A DNA stretch of 8,291 nt from an uncultured Actinomycetes bacterium (GCA_903925985.1 CAIYHK010000059.1:1-8291), one strand, 5' to 3'; shown: positions 1-7,843, counted from the first letter of the stretch. Notes: generated from the letters alone by a model not told the origin. A program made the numbers and translations.

Positions 1-822
1 GCACACGCTGTTCCATTGGTTAAAGGCAACACCGAAGCCGAAGCGCTGAACACACTTGCCTCATTGAAATGGGATATTGAGATCAGATCTGAGCGCAGTG
101 ACGACATTGAGGCGGGATCAGTGATTGGAACTGAGCCAGAGGTAGGTACATCGCTGAAGGAGAACCGCAAATTGGTCCTGATCGTGTCGCTTGGGCCCCG
201 TTTGAGGGAGCTGGACAACTACACAGGCCAGCCCGTCGAGGAGGTCAAGGCCACATTGGCTGATTCGGGCCTTTCTTATGTGGATGGAGGCGGTGCCTAT
301 AGCGAAAAGGTCAAGAAGGGCAATGTTGTGCGCTGGAATGTAGTTGACCAGCCCAGTTTGAAGGCTGGTGCCGAGGTGGAGCGCGGCACGAAGGTGCGCA
401 TTGTCGTTTCGCTCGGCCCGAAGCCTCGCAAGGTGCCCCAGTTAATTGCTCTCACCCTGGATGAAGCGAAGGCCGTTCTGGCAGAGCGCGGACTGAAATT
501 TGTTGCCGGCCCAGACGGTGTATCGAACTTCATTGCCGTTGGCCGCGTGATCGCACAAATACCTGCACCTGGTGTGACACTTCCGAAAGGCTCTGAAGTA
601 ATCGTGTCGGTGTCGACCGGGCAAGATCTTGTTGAGATGCCCGATGTGTTTGGCAAGACCTTTGATTTCGTTAAGTTCGGTCTTAATTCACAGGGGCTTA
701 AAGTCGGGGAAATCACGGGCAATGAGTCGCGTGCCCTGCTTCGTGCGTTCATCAACGGCAAAGAAGTTTTTGTTGGTGACGAAGTCTTGCGTGGGGCGAC
801 GGTTGATCTGACCTTCGCCTAG
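1..822 (+). CDS. PASTA-domain protein, C-terminal part (probable Ser/Thr kinase sensor region)
   Basis: The reading frame is open from base 1 and the first codons (AHAVPLVKG) already lie inside a PASTA repeat, so the 5' end is outside the window. 273 residues are present and form four tandem PASTA units at about 4-66, 69-140, 144-207 and 211-273. The first three end in the usual beta strand plus Gly (VSLGP, VSLGP, VSTGQ), and units 3 and 4 begin with the classic VPQ and MPD. Unit 2 lacks the initial Val-Pro, and unit 4 is degenerate in its second half and ends the protein at LTFA. PASTA repeats bind muropeptides or lipid II outside the cell and usually form the extracellular tail of PknB/StkP-type kinases. 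The kinase domain and membrane helix would be upstream and are not seen, so a penicillin-binding protein or stand-alone PASTA protein cannot be excluded. The MFS gene starts 12 bases downstream. Confidence 0.9.
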   Translation, partial: AHAVPLVKGNTEAEALNTLASLKWDIEIRSERSDDIEAGSVIGTEPEVGTSLKENRKLVLIVSLGPRLRELDNYTGQPVEEVKATLADSGLSYVDGGGAYSEKVKKGNVVRWNVVDQPSLKAGAEVERGTKVRIVVSLGPKPRKVPQLIALTLDEAKAVLAERGLKFVAGPDGVSNFIAVGRVIAQIPAPGVTLPKGSEVIVSVSTGQDLVEMPDVFGKTFDFVKFGLNSQGLKVGEITGNESRALLRAFINGKEVFVGDEVLRGATVDLTFA

Positions 823-834
823 AGTCTTTTCGGG

Positions 835-2340
835 ATGAATGAGCAGCGCGAGGAACACGAACACCTCGAAAGTTCAACGATTCTTGCAGCGGGAGTTGAT
901 GAGGTCGGTGTAGTCCCATGGCCAACACTCTTTGCGCATCGGGTAGCCCGTAAGGTCGGCATCACACGATCATGGGCAACGCTCATCGTGATTCTCACTT
1001 GTCTATTTACCGTGTCGTTTCCAATGACCTTGCTCGTGGTCTCGCTTGACACCATTGCAAAGGACTTAAACACCACAGCGTTCATTTTGAGCTGGGTGAT
1101 CACTGCGCCGATGCTTGCATTTGGCGTAGTCGGCCCGGCATATGGGAAAGCCGGCGACCTTTGGGGACACAAGCGCGTGTTTGTGCTCGGTATGACTTTT
1201 GCAACTTTTTTCTCGGTGCTGTCGGTGGTGTCTTGGAACGCGTGGTCGCTGATTTTGTTCCGCACACTTGCAGCAACCGCTGGCGCAGCTACTGGTCCAT
1301 CTGCCATGGCATACATCAACAGGTTGTTTGGGCCTAATGAACGCGTGAAGCCACTCAGTTATTGGAGTTTTGCAACAACGATGGCGCCTGTTGTTGGTGT
1401 AGTCCTAGGTGGTCCGCTGGTCGATTCAGTCGGTTGGCGTGTGATTTTTGCTGTGCAGTCGCCACTTCTAGTCATTGGCACTTTGGTGTCTTTCAAACTG
1501 TTGCCAGAAACACCGCGTGCGCGAGTAGTGAAATTCGATATCAAGGGATCGCTAACACTTGGTTTTGGGGCAATGCTCATCTTGCTTGCTATCAACCGTG
1601 GAAATGGTTGGGGTTGGACAAGTCCGGTGATTATCGGAGGTTTCCTCGCCGGTGTTCTTAGTTTGGCCTTGTTCTTCAGGGTTGAGGCTCGTGCCGAGTC
1701 GCCCTTAATGCCGCTTAGTTGGTTGCGCAAGAGAAATCTGATGTGTGCGATGGGCGCACAAACATTCTCCAACTACGCGTACATGGGCGGATTCGTGTTG
1801 ATTCCGCAGATGCTCGGCTCAACAGGTGTTGGCATGACAGCTGGGCACATTTCCCTTTTGATTATCGCCCGCCCGCTTAGCTTTGGGTTCGCTGCGCCGC
1901 TTATGAGTCGTGTCACCATGCGAATTGGCGAGCGCATCGCAGGCATGATGGGAATCAGCCTCGTGGTGCTTTCACTTTCATGGATGGCGTTCATCGACAA
2001 GGGAGTCTCCAACTGGTATGTGATTGTTGGACTGATGCTCACCGGTATTGGAACTGGGATTTCATCACCAGCATTGACATCCCTCGTTGCTAACTCGGTT
2101 CCTGACGATGATCTCGGCGTAGCAGGTGCAATGCAGCAGCTGATCGTACAGATAGGTGCGGTGATGGGCTCAACCGTCATGATTGCAATTCATGAGTCCA
2201 CACTCAGTCATGGTGCAATCCCTAGCTATGCATATGCTCTCGCGTCAGGAGCAGTGGCGGCCGCCATCGGCGTGTTCATCGCGAGTTTCACGCGGTCGAC
2301 ACCTATAGCCCAGCGACAGCCAGGCCATGAGACGGTCTAG
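835..2340 (+). CDS. MFS transporter, DHA2 (14-helix, EmrB/QacA-like) family, probable drug or metabolite exporter
   Basis: A 501-residue integral membrane protein with about 14 hydrophobic helices, the first near residues 46-68 and the last near 465-487. This count fits the proton-coupled DHA2 family rather than the 12-helix families. Visible family motifs are motif A in the loop after helix 2 (GKAGDLWGHKR, 104-114), the motif B arginine in LFRTLAATAGA (R143), and a motif C-like stretch in helix 5 (APVVGVVLGGPLV, 184-196). D72 in helix 1 (VVSLDTI) occupies the D1-motif aspartate position. The N-terminal 30 residues are acidic, His-containing and probably cytoplasmic. ATG at 835 has only a weak Shine-Dalgarno (CGGG directly before it), so translation may be coupled to the PASTA gene 12 bases upstream. 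The stop lies in a CTAG shared with the opposing gene. The substrate cannot be deduced. Confidence 0.9.
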   Translation: MNEQREEHEHLESSTILAAGVDEVGVVPWPTLFAHRVARKVGITRSWATLIVILTCLFTVSFPMTLLVVSLDTIAKDLNTTAFILSWVITAPMLAFGVVGPAYGKAGDLWGHKRVFVLGMTFATFFSVLSVVSWNAWSLILFRTLAATAGAATGPSAMAYINRLFGPNERVKPLSYWSFATTMAPVVGVVLGGPLVDSVGWRVIFAVQSPLLVIGTLVSFKLLPETPRARVVKFDIKGSLTLGFGAMLILLAINRGNGWGWTSPVIIGGFLAGVLSLALFFRVEARAESPLMPLSWLRKRNLMCAMGAQTFSNYAYMGGFVLIPQMLGSTGVGMTAGHISLLIIARPLSFGFAAPLMSRVTMRIGERIAGMMGISLVVLSLSWMAFIDKGVSNWYVIVGLMLTGIGTGISSPALTSLVANSVPDDDLGVAGAMQQLIVQIGAVMGSTVMIAIHESTLSHGAIPSYAYALASGAVAAAIGVFIASFTRSTPIAQRQPGHETV

Positions 2341-2777
2341 TCAGTAATAGCCCGCAATTCGCTAAGCAATTCTTCTGCGATTACTTGGGCTCCGTCGAAC
2401 TGCCCAAGGTGAGATTGGAGTGACAAAACCTTCTGGGAGTCACCCTCAATTTTGAGCTTGCCGGTGAGCATTGCGTGCAGAGTCAACTGCGGGTCACTTG
2501 AGAGCAGAATGTTTTTTGCCGTTTCGTAATCGGCCGTGACAGTGGCGTCCGCGTCGGCGATAGCGCCAAGATCCAGTAGCAACGTGCCATCTGCGGTGTC
2601 CATGTGGGCTAGCACTGTGCCATCATCCCCAAACGGTGTGCCCGTGATCACGTGGTTGATCCGAACTGGAGTATCGATTCGACCCAGTCGTGATTCAAAG
2701 CGCCCGCGTATCTCCTGGGCCGCTGCGACCCATTCCGGGGATAAAAACTGAAATGCCATGGCTCCATCAGAGTCCAT
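2337..2777 (-). CDS. Small SCP2 / sterol-carrier-like lipid-binding domain protein
   Basis: A 146-residue soluble protein with no signal peptide or membrane helix. The C-terminal half looks like an SCP2 fold: alternating beta strands (TLLLDLGAI, ATVTADYETAKNIL), then a helix and the family-typical hairpin LTGKLKIEGDSQKVLSL at 104-120. Actinobacterial genomes carry many such single-domain proteins, thought to bind acyl chains or sterol-like lipids; no catalytic residues are expected. Two ATG starts are possible: 2777 (146 residues, no Shine-Dalgarno, preceded by CGCTAAGCG) and 2759 (140 residues, MAFQFLSPEW, with GGAG only two bases away). I kept the longer one but consider the choice open. 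It is divergent from serA across 63 bases and convergent with the MFS gene, sharing four bases at the stops. The ligand is unknown. Confidence 0.75.
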   Translation of the reverse strand: MDSDGAMAFQFLSPEWVAAAQEIRGRFESRLGRIDTPVRINHVITGTPFGDDGTVLAHMDTADGTLLLDLGAIADADATVTADYETAKNILLSSDPQLTLHAMLTGKLKIEGDSQKVLSLQSHLGQFDGAQVIAEELLSELRAITD

Positions 2778-2840
2778 CGCTTAGCGAATTGTCTATTCCG
2801 TTTCTGTTTAGGGGCCGAGACCCACAATGATTAAAGACCT
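2778..2840. promoter_or_regulatory. Divergent promoter gap between the SCP2-like gene and serA
   Basis: These 63 bases must hold the start signals for both outward-facing genes. I see no convincing -35/-10 pair in either direction, no hairpin followed by T's and no clear palindromic operator beyond a 9-base CGCT-T-AGCG at 2778-2786. An ATG at 2828 opens an 10-codon frame (MIKDLWRASW, stop ending 2860) that overlaps the serA start out of frame. The serA start itself has only a weak AAAGA upstream, so a leaderless or short-leader transcript is possible. Confidence 0.3.
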
Positions 2841-4415
2841 ATGGCGCGCATCCTGGTAACCGAAGAAATCGCCCAAGGGGGCCTTGATCGGCTTCGTCTG
2901 GCCGGCCATGAAGTGGATGTGCGTACAGAGCTTTCACGTGAGCAATTCCTTGCTGCGCTTCCTGGTGTGAACGCTCTTATCATTCGCTCAGCTACGAATG
3001 TGGACGCCGAAGCCATCGCCGCCGCACCGGATCTTCAGGTTGTGGGTCGTGCAGGAGTGGGCCTTGACAATGTGGATGTTGAAGCGGCTACTAACCGTGG
3101 CGTCATGGTGGTCAATGCGCCAACTTCAAACATCATCTCCGCGGCTGAGCAAACAATGGCCTTGTTGTTGTCGATTGCTCGCAACGTGCCACAGGCACAT
3201 GCCGCGTTGGTTGCTGGTCGATGGGAACGCAGCAAGTGGGAGGGTGTCGAGCTTGCCGAAAAAACCCTCGGAATTGTGGGCCTTGGTAGAATCGGCAAAT
3301 TGGTGGCCGAACGCGCAGCTGGTTTCGCAATGCGAGTCATCGCATTTGACCCGTACATCTCGGAAGAACGTGCTCGTGAAATGGGAGTCGAGGCGGTAAG
3401 CCTCGACGAACTAGTAGCGCGCGCTGATTTCCTCACGGTGCACCTACCAAAGACCAAGGAAACCATCGGTCTCATCGGCCGCGACTTACTGAAGAAGGCC
3501 AAGCCAGAGCTCCGAGTGATCAACGTGGCCCGTGGTGGCATTGTGGATGAAGAAGCACTCTATGAAGCATTGAAGAACGGTGTAATTGCCGGTGCAGCAC
3601 TTGACGTGTTCAATAAAGAGCCGACAACTGAGTCACCACTGTTCACACTGCCAAACATTGTCGTAGCGCCTCACCTCGGTGCGAGTACACGCGAAGCACA
3701 AGACAAAGCCGGTGACACGATTGCTGACATGATGTTGCTCGCGCTCGCTGGCGACTTCGTGCCGTTTGCAGTCAATGTGAACGCAGCAGAGGCAAACGAA
3801 ACCATCAAGCCCTTCTTGCCTCTCGCGGAGCGCCTTGGGCGACTATTTGCAAGCCTTATTGAATCTGATGGTTCAAAGGTCACAACTCTTGAGATCAACG
3901 CAGCTGGTGAAATCGGTGGCTATGACATCGGTCTACTTTCGCTTAGTGCGCAAAAGGGTTATTTCGGTGCGAATGGAGATGAGCAGGTCACATACGTGAA
4001 TGCGCCGCAGATCGCTAAGCAGCGTGGTGTTGAAGTGAAGAACTCAACTTCCAAAGATGGCACTGAGTACAAGAATCTTGTGACAATTCGTGGTGGTGGG
4101 CACTCAATTGCTGCAACCCTTACGAGTCAGAGCCGACACGCACGAATCGTGATGATCGATGACCATGTAATGCGTGTGCCACCATCTGAGAACATGTTGA
4201 TCGTTCGCAACGACGACCGCCCAGGTGTAATTGGTCTTGTTGGTGTCACCCTTGGTGCGGCCAACGTGAACATTGAGGATATGGATGTGGGTCGTGCTGA
4301 TGCTGCTGGCACCGCGATGATGGTGATGGCCACAAACATTCATGTGCCCGATGAAGTTGTGAGCAAACTCGCCGCTGAGCCCGGAATCATCCAGGTCGCA
4401 CGGCTTCACCTCTGA
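2841..4415 (+). CDS. serA: D-3-phosphoglycerate dehydrogenase, long (ASB plus ACT) form
   Basis: Cytoplasmic enzyme that oxidises 3-phosphoglycerate to 3-phosphohydroxypyruvate with NAD+, the first committed step of serine synthesis. All domains of the 524-residue long form are present. The substrate-binding part (1-98 and about 284-315) carries GRAGVGLDN at 69-77. The Rossmann domain (99-283) has GLGRIG at 148-153 and the NAD-binding acidic residue D170. The catalytic triad appears as R231 (NVARGG), E260 (NKEP) and H278 (APHLG). The allosteric substrate-binding (ASB) domain follows at about 320-440, then a C-terminal ACT domain from about 452 (MLIVRNDDRPGVIG), the usual serine-sensing site. 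The length matches mycobacterial SerA (about 528). ATG at 2841 gives the canonical MARILVTEEIA start. No key residue is missing. It converges with pyrF with only 8 bases between stops and no terminator hairpin. Feedback by serine is expected from the domains, not shown. Confidence 0.97.
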   Translation: MARILVTEEIAQGGLDRLRLAGHEVDVRTELSREQFLAALPGVNALIIRSATNVDAEAIAAAPDLQVVGRAGVGLDNVDVEAATNRGVMVVNAPTSNIISAAEQTMALLLSIARNVPQAHAALVAGRWERSKWEGVELAEKTLGIVGLGRIGKLVAERAAGFAMRVIAFDPYISEERAREMGVEAVSLDELVARADFLTVHLPKTKETIGLIGRDLLKKAKPELRVINVARGGIVDEEALYEALKNGVIAGAALDVFNKEPTTESPLFTLPNIVVAPHLGASTREAQDKAGDTIADMMLLALAGDFVPFAVNVNAAEANETIKPFLPLAERLGRLFASLIESDGSKVTTLEINAAGEIGGYDIGLLSLSAQKGYFGANGDEQVTYVNAPQIAKQRGVEVKNSTSKDGTEYKNLVTIRGGGHSIAATLTSQSRHARIVMIDDHVMRVPPSENMLIVRNDDRPGVIGLVGVTLGAANVNIEDMDVGRADAAGTAMMVMATNIHVPDEVVSKLAAEPGIIQVARLHL

Positions 4416-4423
4416 TTCGAGTT

Positions 4424-5230
4424 TCAGCTCACTGCGTTGATGGCATCGCGAGTAGCAAGCGCTGCCCCTCGTGCCTGGGAGGCGAAGTCCTTGCCGTTGC
4501 TTGCGTAGATAATTGCTCGTGAAGAGTTGATCATCATGCCGCGCCCATTGGAGTCGCGTCCCGCACGCACGGTTGCTTCGATGTCTCCGCCTTGGGCTCC
4601 TACACCGGGAACTAGCAAGGGGAGCGATGGAGCAATTGCGCGCACTTCGGCGAGTTCGCCGGGGAAAGTAGCGCCAACAACGAGCCCAACTTCGCCCATC
4701 ATTGACCACGACTCAGCCGCGGTGCGGGCGATGTGTTGATAAACGGGCACACCATCAATCAACTTGTTTTGTAATTCGCTACCACCAAGATTCGAGGTGC
4801 GACACAACACGATCGCAGCGCCACGCTTCAAGAATGGCTCGATGCTGTCTGTGCCCATGTACGGGTTTACGGTGACCGCGTGTGCGCCGTAACGGTCAAA
4901 GGCTTCCTGCGCGTAGTACTCGGCTGTTGAGCCGATATCACCACGTTTAGCATCCAAAATCAGTGTGGTGTTCGGGTGGCTCTCACGAATCAATTTGCAG
5001 ATGCGTTCGAGTTGAACTTCGGCACCACGAGCGGCAAAGTGCGCAATCTGTGGTTTGAATGCGCAGGCGGTATCAGCCGTGGATTCAATAATTGCGCGAC
5101 AGAAATCTTCGATTCCGTTGTTATCGCGTCGAATTCCATCAGGGAGTCGATCAAGGTCGGGATCAAGCCCCACACAGAGCATCGAATTGGTCGTCGTCCA
5201 CGCTTTATTGAGTGTGGCGAGAAAACTCAT
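4424..5230 (-). CDS. pyrF: Orotidine 5'-phosphate decarboxylase, type 2 (long) subfamily
   Basis: Cytoplasmic enzyme that decarboxylates OMP to UMP, the last step of de novo pyrimidine synthesis. The 268-residue protein has the type 2 subfamily signature [17 protein letters not shown]. Numbered from the ATG at 5230, the catalytic Asp-Lys-x-x-Asp array is D93, K95 and D98. Other landmarks are VGLDPD (20-25), FKPQ (K59), NPYMGTDS and the phosphate-binding end PGVGAQGGD with [10 protein letters not shown]. Length agrees with mycobacterial PyrF (about 270). I start it at ATG 5230 rather than the in-frame TTG three bases earlier, because the ATG shares its A with the TGA stop of the ferredoxin gene (TGATG) and has GAGG 4 bases upstream. 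The one-base overlap predicts coupled translation. Its usual pyrimidine partners (carAB, pyrD) are not in the window. Confidence 0.96.
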   Translation of the reverse strand: MSFLATLNKAWTTTNSMLCVGLDPDLDRLPDGIRRDNNGIEDFCRAIIESTADTACAFKPQIAHFAARGAEVQLERICKLIRESHPNTTLILDAKRGDIGSTAEYYAQEAFDRYGAHAVTVNPYMGTDSIEPFLKRGAAIVLCRTSNLGGSELQNKLIDGVPVYQHIARTAAESWSMMGEVGLVVGATFPGELAEVRAIAPSLPLLVPGVGAQGGDIEATVRAGRDSNGRGMMINSSRAIIYASNGKDFASQARGAALATRDAINAVS

Positions 5231-5421
5231 CAATCCTCAATGGTAATTGCGCCAGTGGGGCAGTTCTCGGCGGCTTCCACGACTTTGTCCCGAAGTTCAT
5301 CATCTGGGTTGTCCTGCAGCACATAGAGATAGCCATCGGTACGTACTTCAAAAACTTCTGGGCAAATACGCGCGCAGCCACCTGTTGATGCACAGAGATC
5401 GAAGTCAACAACAACTTTCAC
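5230..5421 (-). CDS. Small single-cluster ferredoxin, probable [3Fe-4S] type
   Basis: A 63-residue acidic electron-transfer protein. The cysteines are C10, C16, C20 (before Pro) and C54 (before Pro), spaced C-x2-T-x2-C-x3-C-P ... C-P. In one-cluster ferredoxins such as that of Pyrococcus furiosus, the ligands are the first Cys, the residue three positions on, the next Cys and the last Cys before Pro. Here the second ligand position is T13, which cannot readily bind iron, so C10, C16 and C54 should hold a [3Fe-4S] cluster, as in the ferredoxins that serve actinobacterial cytochromes P450. C20 matches the cysteine that in P. furiosus forms a disulfide, but no partner cysteine exists here. The start is GTG at 5421 with GGAGGG just upstream. 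It lies 47 bases after leuA with no terminator between, and overlaps pyrF by one base. The redox partner is not identifiable from context. Confidence 0.9.
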   Translation of the reverse strand: MKVVVDFDLCASTGGCARICPEVFEVRTDGYLYVLQDNPDDELRDKVVEAAENCPTGAITIED

Positions 5422-5468
5422 TAGCCCTCCATCCGTAAATTTTCGCCATCAATGACGGTAGTGGGTCT

Positions 5469-7187
<1,719 letters not shown>

Positions 7188-7206
7188 TCAATCGAACTGA
7201 GGCAAC

Positions 7207-7237
7207 AAAAAACCCCCTGGCCGGAGGCTCAGAGGGT
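7207..7237 (-). terminator. Intrinsic terminator (attenuator) in the leuA leader
   Basis: Read on the minus strand, CCCTCTG (7236-7230) pairs with CAGGGGG (7219-7213) over seven bases with one G-U. The loop carries an inner GCC-TCC-GGC stem set off by one bulged A, and six T's follow at 7212-7207. An extra A-T pair can close the base. This is a textbook Rho-independent terminator pointing towards leuA, with its T-run ending 49 bases before the leuA ATG. The neighbour on the far side is on the plus strand and reads away, so there is no upstream minus-strand gene for it to end. On the plus strand the hairpin is followed by GTGCGG, not T's. The natural reading is a conditional terminator controlling leuA. 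Confidence 0.85.
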
Positions 7238-7238
7238 G

Positions 7239-7266
7239 CGGCGACAGCGTTATGCGGCGGTCGCCG
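7239..7266 (-). other. Hairpin between the leader peptide stop and the attenuator terminator
   Basis: CGGCGAC at 7266-7260, starting directly after the leader TAA, is perfectly complementary to GTCGCCG at 7245-7239, giving a seven-pair GC-rich stem with a 14-base loop. It ends two bases before the terminator stem. Its 5' arm would be covered by a ribosome at the leader stop codon but free if the ribosome stalled on the leucine codons. That is the position expected of a pause or competing hairpin in an attenuator. A smaller alternative hairpin CGGC-GACC-GCCG (7266-7255) uses the same arm. The stem does not itself overlap the terminator, so I cannot call it the antiterminator. Confidence 0.5.
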
Positions 7267-7299
7267 TTACGTAAGTAGAAGCTCCAATGCGGTTGTCAC
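7267..7299 (-). CDS. leuA leader peptide, MTTALELLLT (leucine-sensing uORF)
   Basis: A ten-codon ORF on the leuA strand: GTG start at 7299-7297, stop TAA at 7269-7267. Four of its ten codons are leucine (TTG, then CTT CTA CTT in a row), just before the stop. It ends 30 bases before the terminator stem and lies about 110 bases upstream of leuA. Ribosomes that slow on leucine codons when charged tRNA-Leu is scarce are the sensing principle of leucine attenuators. There is no Shine-Dalgarno. The predicted -10 box ends seven bases before the GTG, so the transcript would start at or one base before it, as in leaderless actinobacterial mRNAs. The weak points are the very short length and the GTG start; the support is the combination of Leu run, promoter spacing, terminator and downstream leuA. 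Confidence 0.75.
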   Translation of the reverse strand: MTTALELLLT

Positions 7300-7306
7300 G
7301 CTTCTA

Positions 7307-7336
7307 AGGCTAACCCCACAGGCCCTGTGAAGGCAA
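7307..7336 (-). promoter_or_regulatory. Candidate promoter for the leuA leader transcript
   Basis: On the minus strand a -35-like TTGCCT (7336-7331) and a -10-like TAGCCT (7312-7307) are separated by 18 bases. TAGCCT fits the loose actinobacterial TAnnnT form. The start of transcription would fall at 7300-7299, on the GTG of the leader peptide. The same TAGCCT hexamer occurs before the glutathione peroxidase gene. Each element alone is weak; position relative to the leader ORF is the main support. Confidence 0.5.
7317..7329. repeat. Perfect 13-base palindrome in the leuA promoter spacer, candidate operator
   Basis: CACAGG-C-CCTGTG is a perfect inverted repeat around a single central base. 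It sits wholly within the 18-base spacer of the candidate leuA promoter and 36 bases before the start of the divergent SRPBCC gene. A dimeric regulator bound here would sit under RNA polymerase and could repress leuA, the divergent gene, or both. It is too short and too close to the promoter to be a terminator, and no T-run follows it on either strand. No regulator is identified. Confidence 0.4.
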
Positions 7337-7364
7337 TGCTTCTGCGAGTGCAAGACTCAATGGC

Positions 7365-7829
7365 ATGTCGAATCACAGTGAAACAGTGTCCGTATCCCGT
7401 GTAATCAACGTGCCTGGCTCAAGGGCCTGGGCTTTGGTCACCGACTTGCCCCGAATGGGTGAGTGGTCACCTGAGAACCAGGGGGGTCAGTGGGTTAAGG
7501 CTTCGGGCCCGAGTGTTGGCACCATCTTGAAAGGGAGCAACAAGAATGGCCGCCGTAAATGGCCTACGAAGGTGCGGGTCACGGAGTTCGAGCCCGAGCG
7601 CCGTTTTGCGTTTGATCTCGTGGTCGGCGGTCGTGCGTGGTGCACATGGGGTTACGAGGTCGAGGACCGCGGAGCATCTTGCGAGGTACGACATTTTTGG
7701 GTGGATAAGCGCAAAGGCTTGGATCGCCGCCTAGGTCAGATCATCTCTGGCGTCGCTGACCGGGCGGAGTACAACCGCAAGAACATGGAAATCACGCTCG
7801 CTAACCTCGCCAAGTCGGCAGAGGCCTGA
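7365..7829 (+). CDS. SRPBCC (START/Bet v1-like) fold protein, polyketide-cyclase-like family
   Basis: A 154-residue soluble protein with the order of elements typical of SRPBCC proteins: an N-terminal beta strand (VSVSRVINVPGSRAW), the helix-turn LVTDLPRMGEWSPE at 25-38, a central run of strands (GTILKGSNKNGRRKW, TKVRVTEFEPERRFAFDL, EVRHFWV) and a long C-terminal helix from about 118. The MGEWSPE motif is common in small actinobacterial members annotated as polyketide cyclase or dehydrase. The fold makes a hydrophobic pocket, but the ligand and any catalysis are unknown, and calling it an enzyme would be a guess. No signal peptide is visible. ATG at 7365 lacks a clear Shine-Dalgarno. The gene is divergent from leuA, and 44 bases separate its stop from the next gene, where a separate promoter is plausible. 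Confidence 0.85.
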   Translation: MSNHSETVSVSRVINVPGSRAWALVTDLPRMGEWSPENQGGQWVKASGPSVGTILKGSNKNGRRKWPTKVRVTEFEPERRFAFDLVVGGRAWCTWGYEVEDRGASCEVRHFWVDKRKGLDRRLGQIISGVADRAEYNRKNMEITLANLAKSAEA

Positions 7830-7843
7830 ATCACCGCTAGCCT
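7815..7843 (+). promoter_or_regulatory. Candidate promoter for the glutathione-peroxidase-family gene
   Basis: TCGGCA (7815-7820) and TAGCCT (7838-7843) are spaced by 17 bases. The -35 agrees with TTGACA at four of six positions, and the -10 is the same hexamer as in the candidate leuA promoter. A start near 7850 would leave a leader of about 24 bases containing a good Shine-Dalgarno, AAGGGGA at 7864-7870. The -35 lies inside the end of the preceding gene. The evidence is pattern only. Confidence 0.35.

Noticed and set aside
819..2180. Minus-strand open frames opposite the MFS gene
   Set aside because: Their compositions (Thr, Pro, Arg and Ile rich) are those expected from the antisense of hydrophobic helices. 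No ribosome-binding sites or known domains.
5231..5233. TTG start for pyrF three bases before the ATG
   Set aside because: The ATG at 5230 has better spacing to GAGG and forms the standard TGATG coupling with the ferredoxin stop.
5422..5468. Possible terminator between leuA and the ferredoxin gene (CGTCA-TTGA-TGGCG hairpin)
   Set aside because: Only five pairs, one of them G-U, and followed by AAAATTT rather than a T-run on the leuA strand. On the plus strand the T's precede the hairpin. Too weak to break the operon.
7201..7364. T-box or other tRNA-sensing riboswitch before leuA
   Set aside because: No T-box bulge sequence (UGGNACC-like) or specifier loop architecture is visible. The translated Leu-rich leader ORF explains the terminator better.
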